A stretch of 24,604 nt of DNA from a virus: positions 1-24,604 of IMG/VR virus record IMGVR_UViG_3300006080_000012. The stretch is one strand, 5' to 3'. The notes beneath the pieces were generated by a model. The model was not told the origin of the DNA. It ran no database searches and worked only from the letters and a program-made list of their open reading frames with translations. A program made the translations under genes and the position numbers. Each line of letters starts with the position of its first letter. Positions within the stretch are counted from its first letter, which is position 1. Below, piece after piece: positions 1-7,413 of this stretch.

Positions 1-1
1 A

Positions 2-313
2 GAAAAAGAATTAGTAGCAGTAAAAATAGTAGATGCAGTTGATGCTATAATTGGCAATGACACACCATTAGTCTTACTAGGGCGCGACAAAGATAGGATA
101 CATGACTTAATGATAGCCATCTTAAAAGAGAAGGCACCTGCTAGACAATCCGTAGAGCTATGGAAGAATATAGCTCACGCTTGGGTAGATGGAGCAGAGG
201 TAGAATTTTGGGATCTAAATCCTAATGCCGAGCAGACAGAATGGATTAGCATGGATGATGATGAATTTTTTAGGTACGACGAGAACGTGGTACTTCGGAT
301 AAAGGAGAAATAA
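2..313 (+). CDS. hypothetical protein, 5' end cut by window
   Basis: The frame is open from base 2, so the gene begins upstream of the window; the ATG at 110 is internal and not the likely start. The visible 103 residues are acidic at the C terminus (a WISMDDDEFFRYDE segment) and carry no motif that I recognise. The stop is two bases before the next ATG, so it is co-transcribed with the following small gene and with the uvsX-helicase pair. Function unknown; the position suggests an accessory protein of the replication/recombination module, which is inference only. Confidence 0.75.
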   Translation, partial: EKELVAVKIVDAVDAIIGNDTPLVLLGRDKDRIHDLMIAILKEKAPARQSVELWKNIAHAWVDGAEVEFWDLNPNAEQTEWISMDDDEFFRYDENVVLRIKEK

Positions 314-315
314 AG

Positions 316-606
316 ATGAACGTAGTAGAAAACCAAGATCTAAGTCTTACAATACATGGGTTAACAGAAGAAGAGGCACACCGTCTGTTCCGTAAAGGTA
401 TCCAAACTATGCTTGAGGAAATCAAACAAGGTGATAAGTTCATCCTTATTACCGACCCTGAAGAAATGGGATTAGTCTCCGAGCACTTAGAAGGAGAACA
501 GCCTAAAGTCTGGGAAATCACTGATGAAGAATACGATCAGTGTATGCAGATTGGTGCTGTACAGATCATTAGTGAAGCCTGCGATAACTGGAAGAAAGGA
601 GAATAA
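316..606 (+). CDS. small acidic hypothetical protein
   Basis: A 96-residue soluble acidic protein with the ATG directly after the upstream stop and a purine-rich AAAGGAGAAATAAAG ribosome-binding stretch ahead of it. No signal peptide, membrane segment or cysteine motif is visible; the sequence alternates short helices with acidic loops. It ends five bases before uvsX, which has its own AAGGAGAATAAG site overlapping this gene's end. I do not recognise the family. Its place immediately ahead of the recombinase suggests it is expressed with the replication genes. Confidence 0.75.
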   Translation: MNVVENQDLSLTIHGLTEEEAHRLFRKGIQTMLEEIKQGDKFILITDPEEMGLVSEHLEGEQPKVWEITDEEYDQCMQIGAVQIISEACDNWKKGE

Positions 607-611
607 GTAAT

Positions 612-1637
612 ATGAGCATAATGGATAAACTAAAGAAGAATTCGAGAATCAAGGCTACACAAGTGCTTGATAAGTCCTCGCTATTCTCAAAGAGGGATTT
701 GGTATCAACACCGGTTCCAATGATTAATGTAGCTTTGTCTGGTGATCCAGATGGGGGTTTAAGTTCGGGTCTTACTGTATTAGCAGGACCATCTAAACAC
801 TTTAAGACTTCATTTGCATTACTGATGGCAGCTGCTTATCTAAACAAGTATGAGGATGCTATTATATTATTCTATGATTCTGAGTTTGGATCACCACAAT
901 CATACTTTGAGTCATTCGGTATCGATGCTACACGTGTATTACATACACCTATCACTAACGTAGAAGAACTTAAGTTTGATATTGTAAATCAACTTGAAGC
1001 TATTGATAAGACTGATAAGGTAATCATCGTAATCGATTCCATTGGCAACTTAGCATCTAAGAAAGAATTGGATGATGCTATCAATGAGAAGTCTGTTGCT
1101 GATATGAGTAGAGCTAAAGCTTTAAAGGGTTTATTTAGAATGTGCACACCATATCTTACTTTAAGAGACATTCCATTGATTGCTGTTAACCATACGTATC
1201 AAGAGATTGGTTTATTCCCTAAAGCGGTTGTATCTGGTGGTACTGGTATTTACTATTCAGCAGATAACATCTGGATCATCGGCAGACAACAAGAAAAGAA
1301 AGGTACTGAGATTCAAGGATACAACTTCATCATTAACGTTGAGAAGTCTAGATTTGTTAAAGAGAAGTCTAAGATTCCTATTTCGGTTACATGGGAAGGT
1401 GGCATCGCTACTTACTCTGGATTACTACAGGCTGCCTTGGAAGGTGGATATGTAGTTAAACCTACTATGGGTTGGTACTCACGAGTTGATACTAAAACAG
1501 GTGAAATTGAAGATAAGAAAGTTCGTGAGAAGGAAACACTCCATAAAGAGTTTTGGGATATTGTATTTGAAACAACGGACTTTAAAGCTTTCTTGAAGAA
1601 CAAATATGAAATTGGACATAAGGATATGCTTACTTAA
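612..1637 (+). CDS. uvsX: UvsX-like RecA-family recombinase
   Basis: A 341-residue strand-exchange protein of the RecA/RadA superfamily, the phage counterpart of T4 UvsX, which coats single-stranded DNA and drives recombination-dependent replication and repair. The Walker A loop at residues 59-67 reads GPSKHFKTS, the unusual form found in T4 UvsX rather than the bacterial GPESSGKTT. A Walker B strand VIIVIDS is at about 137-143, and an EFGSPQSYF segment near 91-99 follows the first strands as in RecA folds. The length is a little below the roughly 390 residues of T4 UvsX. Its stop overlaps the helicase start (TTAATG), so the two are translationally coupled, matching their cooperation in T4 replication. 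Assignment is secure at family level. Confidence 0.95.
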   Translation: MSIMDKLKKNSRIKATQVLDKSSLFSKRDLVSTPVPMINVALSGDPDGGLSSGLTVLAGPSKHFKTSFALLMAAAYLNKYEDAIILFYDSEFGSPQSYFESFGIDATRVLHTPITNVEELKFDIVNQLEAIDKTDKVIIVIDSIGNLASKKELDDAINEKSVADMSRAKALKGLFRMCTPYLTLRDIPLIAVNHTYQEIGLFPKAVVSGGTGIYYSADNIWIIGRQQEKKGTEIQGYNFIINVEKSRFVKEKSKIPISVTWEGGIATYSGLLQAALEGGYVVKPTMGWYSRVDTKTGEIEDKKVREKETLHKEFWDIVFETTDFKAFLKNKYEIGHKDMLT

Positions 1638-2992
1638 TGAATTTAGAAACACTAATATTACGATCTTTAATTCAAGATGAGTCTTTTACTAGGAAGGTAA
1701 TACCACACTTAAAGCAGAAGTATTTTGAGGGACCTTATAAGGTAATCTTTAAAGAGATTATACAGTTCGTTCAAGATTATAGTAAGCTGCCTAATACTGA
1801 AGCGCTTAGCATCGAATTACAGAAGAGTTCTCAAATTCCTCAGGATATGCTTGCAGATGTGTTTTCTATTGTAAATGATCTTAATACTAAGTCAGATGAT
1901 ACTAATCATGATTGGTTGATAAATCAAACTGAGAAGTGGTGTCAAGACCGATCTATATACTTAGCTATCATGGAATCTATTAATATTATTGATGGTAAGC
2001 ATGAAGAGTTAACTAAGAATGCTCTCCCTGCATTATTGAGTGAAGCATTAAGTGTTACATTCGATACTAATGTGGGCCATGACTATATAGATAACTCTGA
2101 TGATAGATATGAATTCTACCATAGGACCGAAGAACATCTGCCATTTGATCTTGAATACTTTAATAAGATTACTAAGGGTGGTTTAGTTAATAAGACATTG
2201 AATGTTGCATTGGCTGGAACAGGTGTTGGTAAGTCTTTATTCATGTGTCATGTAGCTGCAGGTGCACTTACTCAAATGAAGAATGTATTGTATATTACAA
2301 TGGAGATGTCTGAAGAGAGGATTGCCGAACGTATTGATGCTAACTTAATGAATGTACCAATCGACCAATTAGCTAACCTATCTAAGAGTATGTATGATAA
2401 GAAGATTAAAGCTATTGCCGAAAAGGGTGCTGGTAAGTTAATTGTAAAGGAGTATCCTACAGGTGCGGCTAACTCAAGTCACTTTAGATCACTGCTTGAT
2501 GAGTTAAAGTTAAAGAAAGACTTTAAGCCTGATTTGATTTGTATTGATTACTTAAACATATGTTCATCTTCTAGAATGAAAGCTATGGGCGGATCTATTA
2601 ACTCATATACTTATGTTAAGGCGATTGCTGAAGAGTTAAGAGGATTAGCCGTAGAGAATAATGTACCTGTATTAACAGCAACACAAACAACACGAGGCGG
2701 CTTTGGTAATTCAGATGTAGGACTTGAAGATACATCCGAGTCATTCGGATTACCAGCAACGGCTGACTTGATGTTTGCTTTAATTTCAACTGAGGAATTA
2801 GAGAACATGAACCAGATAATGGTTAAGCAATTGAAGAATAGATATAACGATCCTACGGGTGATACAAAGAGATTTGTGCTTGGCATTGATAGACCTAAGA
2901 TGAGGTTGTATGATGTGGAGGCAACAGCACAAACATTAGTGGCTGATTCAGTGACAGAATCAACAAATGATTATAGTGGTTTTAGTGTATAA
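1637..2992 (+). CDS. 41: replicative DNA helicase, gp41/DnaB family
   Basis: A 451-residue hexameric 5'-3' replicative helicase. The first 150 or so residues form the helical N-terminal domain. The RecA-like C-terminal domain begins with the Walker A AGTGVGKS at 193-200, followed by YITMEMSEERIAERI (helicase motif Ia region, about 219-233), a Walker B strand LICIDYLNI around 300-308, and an ATQTTRGG segment like the DnaB H3/H4 region. Length and motif order match T4 gp41. The ATG overlaps the uvsX stop. thyX follows after 8 bases carrying AAGGAGAG. It should unwind the lagging-strand template at the fork and load primase; no primase gene is in the window. Confidence 0.95.
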   Translation: MNLETLILRSLIQDESFTRKVIPHLKQKYFEGPYKVIFKEIIQFVQDYSKLPNTEALSIELQKSSQIPQDMLADVFSIVNDLNTKSDDTNHDWLINQTEKWCQDRSIYLAIMESINIIDGKHEELTKNALPALLSEALSVTFDTNVGHDYIDNSDDRYEFYHRTEEHLPFDLEYFNKITKGGLVNKTLNVALAGTGVGKSLFMCHVAAGALTQMKNVLYITMEMSEERIAERIDANLMNVPIDQLANLSKSMYDKKIKAIAEKGAGKLIVKEYPTGAANSSHFRSLLDELKLKKDFKPDLICIDYLNICSSSRMKAMGGSINSYTYVKAIAEELRGLAVENNVPVLTATQTTRGGFGNSDVGLEDTSESFGLPATADLMFALISTEELENMNQIMVKQLKNRYNDPTGDTKRFVLGIDRPKMRLYDVEATAQTLVADSVTESTNDYSGFSV

Positions 2993-3000
2993 GGAGAGAA

Positions 3001-3741
3001 ATGTTAGAAGGTAATAGAACGAATGATATTAAGAACGGAAAGAGGGTTAAGGTAGTGGATACAGCTCAAACCTACACTACGGTTAAGATGGTGTCATATA
3101 GTATGCCAAGCCCCGAGTTTAAAGAAGCTGGTTTGAATGATTGTCAAGATCTGATAGCATTCTGTGCTAGAGTGAGTAACCCAGGCAATCAGTTTAATAA
3201 AGAAACATCAGATAAGTTAATTAAGTATCTTATCAAACATAAGCATTGGAGTCCCTTGGAGACTGTATCAGCTTGCTTAGAGATTGAGACTACTAGGGAT
3301 ATCGGTAGACAGATACTAAGACATAGGTCTTTCTCATTTCAAGAATTTTCACAACGATATGCAGACCCTACAAAGGATATGGCATTCATGTTAAGAGAAG
3401 CTAGACTTCAAGATACAACGAATAGGCAGAACTCAATTGACACTGATAATATAACGTTAAGTGCTATGTGGAGAATCAAACAAGAGGAGGTTATTAAGAA
3501 GTCATTAGAAGCTTATAACTTCGCTATTGATAACGGCATTGCTAAGGAGCAGGCCAGAGTAGTATTGCCGGAAGGTAATACGATGAGTAGGATGTATATG
3601 AATGGAACATTAAGAAGTTGGGTTCATTACATTGAATTGAGGAGTGCTAATGGTACTCAAAAAGAGCATATCGAAGTAGCTAAGCAATGCGCTAAAGTAA
3701 TTGCAGAAATATTTCCACTTATGCTTGACATTATGGAGTAA
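3001..3741 (+). CDS. thyX: FAD-dependent thymidylate synthase ThyX
   Basis: A 246-residue flavin-dependent thymidylate synthase that makes dTMP from dUMP with methylene-tetrahydrofolate and NADPH. The family signature RHRxxxxxxxSxR is present as RHRSFSFQEFSQR, near residues 110-122. A second substrate-binding region ARVVLPEGNTMSRMYMNGTL is near 186-205. An excellent AAGGAGAG site ends just before the ATG. The N terminus is about 30 residues longer than many ThyX proteins; Met30 is an alternative start, but the ribosome-binding site favours 3001. T4 itself uses the unrelated Td enzyme; ThyX is common in marine phages. It works with the nrdAB genes here to supply dTTP. The last bases of the gene contain a promoter. 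Confidence 0.95.
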   Translation: MLEGNRTNDIKNGKRVKVVDTAQTYTTVKMVSYSMPSPEFKEAGLNDCQDLIAFCARVSNPGNQFNKETSDKLIKYLIKHKHWSPLETVSACLEIETTRDIGRQILRHRSFSFQEFSQRYADPTKDMAFMLREARLQDTTNRQNSIDTDNITLSAMWRIKQEEVIKKSLEAYNFAIDNGIAKEQARVVLPEGNTMSRMYMNGTLRSWVHYIELRSANGTQKEHIEVAKQCAKVIAEIFPLMLDIME

Positions 3742-3753
3742 ATCATGTATAAT
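3725..3753 (+). promoter_or_regulatory. sigma70-type promoter at end of thyX
   Basis: TTGACA at 3725-3730 and TATAAT at 3748-3753 are separated by exactly 17 bases, a full consensus match. The -35 lies in the last codons of thyX and the -10 overlaps the start of the next small gene (ATG 3745). A transcript starting near 3760 would therefore serve the genes from 3915 onward, while the 3745 gene must be read from the upstream transcript. Confidence 0.75.
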
Positions 3754-3918
3754 AAACTTAAAGTAAAGTATATTGAGCGTATTAAAAACGCTTTAAAGAA
3801 GAAGCCCGATTACGAGACTCTATACAATGAAGAACGTAAACACTCCCAAGGGTGGGAGTACAAATATAATAAGTTATACAGACAATTAGGTTCAATTTTA
3901 AAGGAGAGTGACCAATGA
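3745..3918 (+). CDS. small basic hypothetical protein
   Basis: A 57-residue Lys- and Tyr-rich protein starting three bases after the thyX stop. It has a helical N terminus (KYIERIKNALKKK) and a tyrosine-rich second half, with no cysteines and no hydrophobic segment. The stop overlaps the next ATG in an ATGA junction, and the sequence just ahead (AAGGAGAGTGACC) serves as ribosome-binding site for that gene. No family recognised. The overlap with a strong promoter means this gene is probably made only from read-through of the helicase-thyX transcript. Confidence 0.6.
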   Translation: MYNKLKVKYIERIKNALKKKPDYETLYNEERKHSQGWEYKYNKLYRQLGSILKESDQ

Positions 3919-4049
3919 GTAAATCATCAGTACCATATGTAAAAACGAAGAAAGATCATAACGGTAATAGAGTAAGTAAGAAGTCAATGAGTCATGGGTC
4001 TTATAGATGTAAGCGCAAGCCTAATAGTCCATACTGCAAGAATGCATGA
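3915..4049 (+). CDS. very small basic protein with C-terminal Cys pair
   Basis: A 44-residue Lys/Ser/Arg-rich protein with strong AAGGAGAG site seven to eight bases upstream. Two cysteines near the C terminus, in RCKRKPNSPYCKNA, could form a knuckle or disulphide, but one pair alone is not a zinc site. It overlaps both neighbours by ATGA junctions (3915 and 4046), which supports real translation despite its size. Function unknown; the basic composition would suit nucleic-acid or ribosome contact, which is speculation. Confidence 0.6.
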   Translation: MSKSSVPYVKTKKDHNGNRVSKKSMSHGSYRCKRKPNSPYCKNA

Positions 4050-4336
4050 CTGAATTATCTTTTAAAGAGTGGTCTTTCGTTGAGAAAGACTTCGACCAAG
4101 ATCATTGGTATGTTAAATTAACTGGAGGAAGATATCATGGAGTTGTATTTAAGTTTGAGCATATTAAGCTTAATGAATCTACTGAGTCTATCGATTACGA
4201 TTATGAAATCGTAGATTATATAGATGATGATCCCCATGGTGAAACTGAGTTTAATGAGGCTACTGGTGTAATACTGAGAAGTATATTAGATGATGCTATG
4301 GAAAGACAAGACTTTATAGTAGGTGATAAAGAATAA
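4046..4336 (+). CDS. conserved hypothetical phage protein
   Basis: A 96-residue acidic protein whose segment WYVKLTGGRYHGVVFKFEHI followed by DYDYEIVDY and a C-terminal helix is a pattern I associate with small proteins of marine T4-like phages, all without assigned function. It is mostly predicted beta-strand in the first half. The ATG overlaps the preceding stop (ATGA), and its TAA overlaps the ATG of the MazG-like gene (TAATG), so it is part of a translationally coupled string that starts at the promoter at 3725. No catalytic motif is visible. Confidence 0.75.
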   Translation: MTELSFKEWSFVEKDFDQDHWYVKLTGGRYHGVVFKFEHIKLNESTESIDYDYEIVDYIDDDPHGETEFNEATGVILRSILDDAMERQDFIVGDKE

Positions 4337-4602
4337 TGCAAGAATCTTTAATTATCTTATCTGAGGAGTGTGCAGAAGTACAAGTAGCTATATCTAAAAT
4401 ACTTCGCTTTGGATTAGATGACCCTAAGAATAAAAAACAATTGGAGGATGAGATAGGTGATATACTTGCTATGTTAGCTATATTAGACTTCAATGACTAT
4501 ATCGATAGTGATAGGGTCATGAAACGTGTCCCGATTAAGTTAAGGAAGCTAAAGAAGTGGAGTAAGATCAATCATCTAGACGACATCATCGAAAACTTAT
4601 AA
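4336..4602 (+). CDS. mazG: MazG-like nucleotide pyrophosphohydrolase
   Basis: An 88-residue all-helical protein with the MazG/dUTPase-superfamily metal motif: EExxE at residues 10-14 (EECAE) and ExxD at 39-42 (EIGD), separated by a typical spacer. Such proteins hydrolyse (d)NTPs, or possibly (p)ppGpp-related nucleotides, to monophosphates. It is shorter than full bacterial MazG and corresponds to a single catalytic half, as in many phage versions. The C terminus is Lys-rich. It closes the operon that began at 3745, and the TATAAATA late-type box overlaps its last codons. The substrate is not deducible here. Confidence 0.75.
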   Translation: MQESLIILSEECAEVQVAISKILRFGLDDPKNKKQLEDEIGDILAMLAILDFNDYIDSDRVMKRVPIKLRKLKKWSKINHLDDIIENL

Positions 4603-4605
4603 ATA
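4598..4605 (+). promoter_or_regulatory. candidate T4-type late promoter
   Basis: TATAAATA, the T4 late (gp55/gp33-dependent) -10 element, lies 26 bases ahead of the ATG at 4632, the first gene of the putative packaged-protein operon. By base composition about three or four such octamers are expected by chance on this strand, and others do occur inside genes (9935, 16582). The support is therefore its position ahead of an operon expected to be late, not the match itself. Confidence 0.45.
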
Positions 4606-4631
4606 ATACTATTAGTGTATTATAGGTTAGC

Positions 4632-5288
4632 ATGTTAAACTTTAAACGTTATTTGGATGAAGGAAGAAATGATCCCGGAATCTTTCACGCTATATTCATG
4701 GCTGGTGGACCTGGCTCTGGTAAATCTACTGTAGCAGCCCAGCTGGGATTACGCCCACTAGGTTTCGTCGATATTAACTCTGATACTGCATTTGAAACGG
4801 GACTAAAGAAGTCCCTTTTGTCGTTAAAGATGCCAGACTCAGAAGAATATCCTCGTAATATCGTAAGGGGAATAGCAAAGAAAACTGCAAACGCAAAGCA
4901 CGGTCATGCAATTGACGGTAGATTAGCTATGGTTATTGACGGCACGGGTAAAGATTCAAAGAAGATTGGTAAGAAGGTTAAGGACTTAGAATTGCTAGGA
5001 TATGAAACTGCAATGGTATTTGTTAACACTGATCTTGAAACCGCATTAGAAAGAAACGAGAAGAGAGAAAGAAGCCTTAAGCCAGCAGTGGTAACTAAGA
5101 TGTGGAAGCAAGTTCAATCAAACCTAAAGTCCTTCAAGAAGACATTTGGATCAAGATTATACGTTATTGATAATAATAATTATGAAGTATCTGGTGCACA
5201 ATCGGCTAAGGTATATACTAAGATTATGACGTGGGCTAAGAAACTACCAGACAATCCTGCAGTAGCTAACTGGATGGAACATTCATGA
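4632..5288 (+). CDS. P-loop kinase (zeta-toxin/PNK-like) with capsid-targeting N terminus
   Basis: A 218-residue P-loop NTPase with Walker A GGPGSGKST at 25-33, DINSD after the second strand (about 48-52), VIDGTGKD near 106-113 and an Arg-rich lid (ERNEKRERS, about 140-148). This layout is that of AAA_33/zeta-toxin and polynucleotide-kinase-like small-molecule or nucleic-acid kinases. Residues 1-10 are MLNFKRYLDE followed by G11, matching the T4 capsid-targeting sequence with its L-x-E/G cleavage site. It is the first gene after a TATAAATA box and overlaps the next by ATGA. I infer that it is packed in the head, trimmed by the prohead protease and ejected. The substrate (nucleoside, RNA 5' end, UDP-sugar) cannot be told from sequence. 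Confidence 0.75.
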   Translation: MLNFKRYLDEGRNDPGIFHAIFMAGGPGSGKSTVAAQLGLRPLGFVDINSDTAFETGLKKSLLSLKMPDSEEYPRNIVRGIAKKTANAKHGHAIDGRLAMVIDGTGKDSKKIGKKVKDLELLGYETAMVFVNTDLETALERNEKRERSLKPAVVTKMWKQVQSNLKSFKKTFGSRLYVIDNNNYEVSGAQSAKVYTKIMTWAKKLPDNPAVANWMEHS

Positions 5289-6580
5289 GGAGATTCAAAT
5301 ACTTCTTGTCTGAAGCTCCCCTCGCTGTAAAGTCTATAGCTAGAAATCCTATTTACGGAAAGAATATAGCTAAGCAGATAGAAGATGGAGTTCCTTTTGA
5401 GTTAAATGGGGGAGGCACTGTTGTATTGAAGAAGAATGCAAAAACAATTAAAGCATTTAATACAAACAATGAAGTCCCTGTTGAAGTTGAAACTGAGGAT
5501 GGCAAGATAATCAAAGTGTCTTCTCTCAAGAAAACTGAAAGCATTAAGGGAGCAGGAACCAAGTTATCCAATAGAGGAGATGTTGCAGAAGGGATTCTAG
5601 CCGCAGCCATATTCATGAAGTTTGCTGGAATGCCTATGAATGCTAAGACTCTTAACAATATCCTTACTGAAGAGATTAAATTAAAAAAAGATCTTGTTGC
5701 TACATCAACCTCTAAACCATCTGATGATTTAGTACTATACGTCAATCTAGCTGAGAACCACTTTGCATCTCTAACAAACCCGTCAGAAGATTTTGTGGTT
5801 CTACGTAGTGATCTTGTTAAAAGTGCTTTAGAATATGCAGGAGCTAAAAACGCTACTAGATACGCCAAATTCTTTCAAACAAACCAAAAGCACGACAAAG
5901 TTCGTATCGTAGCTGATGGACTAGGTGGACAGAGAGATACTAAGGCTGACCTATATGTAGAATGGACAACAGCTCATTCTGTAACTGGTGAAACTACTAC
6001 AAGAAAGCTTAATCTCAACATATCGTTAAAAGTTGGTACTGTTAAACAGTTCGGTCAAGTGTCTGGGTCTAAGTTTGTTAATCAACAAGCATTGTGGGAT
6101 ACGTTTGGAGTATCAATTGCAGAAGCTGAGTCTAAGTACAACCAGCTGATCAAACAAAGTAAAGTTGCTGACGCTGTTGTATTATCATACAAAACAGCGT
6201 ATAATGTTATTAATAAGGGATTTGCAGGTAAGTCTGAAGACTTATCCCCTATACTAAGACTATTCAAAGCAATTAAGAAACACGCTACCTTAGGAGATAA
6301 TATCGAGTTAGTGCAGCTAGACAAGGGAACTTTTAAGAAGTTTAAGTTTAATATGACGGACACAGCCATGAAGAAACTAGCAAAAGAACATAAATTTAAT
6401 GTATCATGGAAGATGAGCAAGGGAAAAACGCCACTTCCTACAGTAACAATCAATATGGACAACATTCCGTTTCTATCTATCAGATCAAAGGTAGATTCAA
6501 ACAACAAAGATGGAAGTTTTTACGTACGTAATCTAATTGAAAAGCAGAAGGGGTTTGCCCAGTTTTATAAAATAAAATAA
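5285..6580 (+). CDS. putative PD-(D/E)XK nuclease-like protein with capsid-targeting N terminus
   Basis: A 431-residue protein beginning MRRFKYFLSE/A, the same targeting signature as its neighbours, with cleavage predicted after E10. Further in, NRGDVAEGILAAA (about 97-108, E102), TKADLYV (D222) and NISLKVG (S247-x-K249) followed by a FGQVSGSKF stretch have the order and spacing of the restriction-endonuclease-like core: helix Glu, then Asp, then (E/Q/S)xK. The middle and C-terminal regions are Lys-rich with no other motif. I have seen similar long proteins in marine T4-like phages without known function. A nuclease fold is inferred and the active site is not proven. It overlaps its upstream gene by four bases. 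Confidence 0.6.
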   Translation: MRRFKYFLSEAPLAVKSIARNPIYGKNIAKQIEDGVPFELNGGGTVVLKKNAKTIKAFNTNNEVPVEVETEDGKIIKVSSLKKTESIKGAGTKLSNRGDVAEGILAAAIFMKFAGMPMNAKTLNNILTEEIKLKKDLVATSTSKPSDDLVLYVNLAENHFASLTNPSEDFVVLRSDLVKSALEYAGAKNATRYAKFFQTNQKHDKVRIVADGLGGQRDTKADLYVEWTTAHSVTGETTTRKLNLNISLKVGTVKQFGQVSGSKFVNQQALWDTFGVSIAEAESKYNQLIKQSKVADAVVLSYKTAYNVINKGFAGKSEDLSPILRLFKAIKKHATLGDNIELVQLDKGTFKKFKFNMTDTAMKKLAKEHKFNVSWKMSKGKTPLPTVTINMDNIPFLSIRSKVDSNNKDGSFYVRNLIEKQKGFAQFYKIK

Positions 6581-6632
6581 GTGGATTATACAATGAAATC
6601 ATTTAGTAGGAAAACGAGACATGAGTAGTTAA

Positions 6633-6890
6633 GTGGGGACGCTAATCCAATTCAGACCATTAACTAAACGTAAAGAATATGTTGAGTTATGGCCTGCGGA
6701 TTGGGAAAGCGAATTTAATCCTACATTATATGAATTACAGGCATCGCTTGAAACAATTGAAAATTACCGTAGTATATTAATAGAGGAATTAGCTACTGCT
6801 GGAGTATACGCAGAGTTTGGTATAAGGGAAGGATTGCAGCAATTAGATTGCATGCATGTCGTATTAATGAATTATTACAGAACAGATTAA
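6633..6890 (+). CDS. small hypothetical protein, GTG start
   Basis: An 85-residue protein that can only start at the GTG immediately after an in-frame TAA (6630-6632), as there is no ATG before residue 74 or so. Ribosome-binding signal is weak. The sequence is largely helical (LYELQASLETIENYRSIL) with two tryptophans near residues 20-24. It lies between two genes with the targeting signature but lacks that signature. An 11-codon minigene (MKSFSRKTRHE, 6593-6628) sits just upstream and might act as a leader. Function unknown. Confidence 0.6.
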   Translation: MGTLIQFRPLTKRKEYVELWPADWESEFNPTLYELQASLETIENYRSILIEELATAGVYAEFGIREGLQQLDCMHVVLMNYYRTD

Positions 6891-6891
6891 G

Positions 6892-7413
6892 ATGAATACA
6901 TTTAAACAACATTTAATAGAACAAGAGCAATTGGATGAATTATTCCCGTTGATACCAATCATTGGGGCAGCATTCATACCTTGGGTAATTGATAATGCAA
7001 CAGATCCTATAGCTATTCAGACAGTTGCAAAATCTGATACAGCAGCCGCTATCTGGGATATGATCAAAGATATCGGTATAGTAGCTTGGGGTGAGATGTG
7101 GCCGGCAATTGCTGGATTTGCCGGAGCATTTATTCTAATTAAATATGCCCCTAAATTCCTAAAATGGTTTTATGATACAGTTAAGTATGATAAGATAGGT
7201 AAGGAGTTAAGAAATGATAAGGACGTTGCTGCGTTATTTGTTAGAGCATCTAAAGATAAACAACTAGCAGCTGATATAAAACTAGTATTAGTTGGTATGT
7301 CAAAAGAACAGCCTGGATTAATGAAAAGAATGACCAAAGACTTTATAAAGAAAGCTAAAAAGGATGATAAGGCAAAAGGATTAATCACTAAGGCAGTTTC
7401 GAAATTAAAATGA
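6892..7413 (+). CDS. membrane protein with capsid-targeting-like N terminus
   Basis: A 173-residue protein with N terminus MNTFKQHLIE/Q: F4, K5, L8 and E10 fit the shared signature, but the residue after the expected cut is Gln rather than Ala or Gly. Two hydrophobic stretches follow, FPLIPIIGAAFIPWVI (about 19-34) and WPAIAGFAGAFILIKYA (about 66-82), then a basic helical C-terminal domain (KKAKKDDKAKG). If it is packaged and ejected, a role in the host inner membrane during DNA entry or as an early immunity protein is conceivable; this is inference. The stop overlaps the next ATG (ATGA). Confidence 0.65.
   Translation: MNTFKQHLIEQEQLDELFPLIPIIGAAFIPWVIDNATDPIAIQTVAKSDTAAAIWDMIKDIGIVAWGEMWPAIAGFAGAFILIKYAPKFLKWFYDTVKYDKIGKELRNDKDVAALFVRASKDKQLAADIKLVLVGMSKEQPGLMKRMTKDFIKKAKKDDKAKGLITKAVSKLK

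Noticed and set aside
5353-5868. 171-codon minus-strand open frame
   Set aside because: It lies entirely inside the 431-residue plus-strand gene in an AT-rich stretch where stop-free antisense frames are common. It has no ribosome-binding site and no recognisable motif.
6082-6507. 141-codon minus-strand open frame
   Set aside because: Antisense shadow of the same plus-strand gene; its hydrophobic, Leu/Ser-rich composition is what antisense of Lys/Asn-rich coding gives.
6593-6628. 11-codon minigene MKSFSRKTRHE just ahead of the GTG-start gene, resembling the targeting signature
   Set aside because: It shares only the start M-x-x-F, lacks the L-x-E, and is not in frame with the following gene; a single frameshift would still meet the TAA before the GTG. 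It could be a leader peptide but is too short to support.
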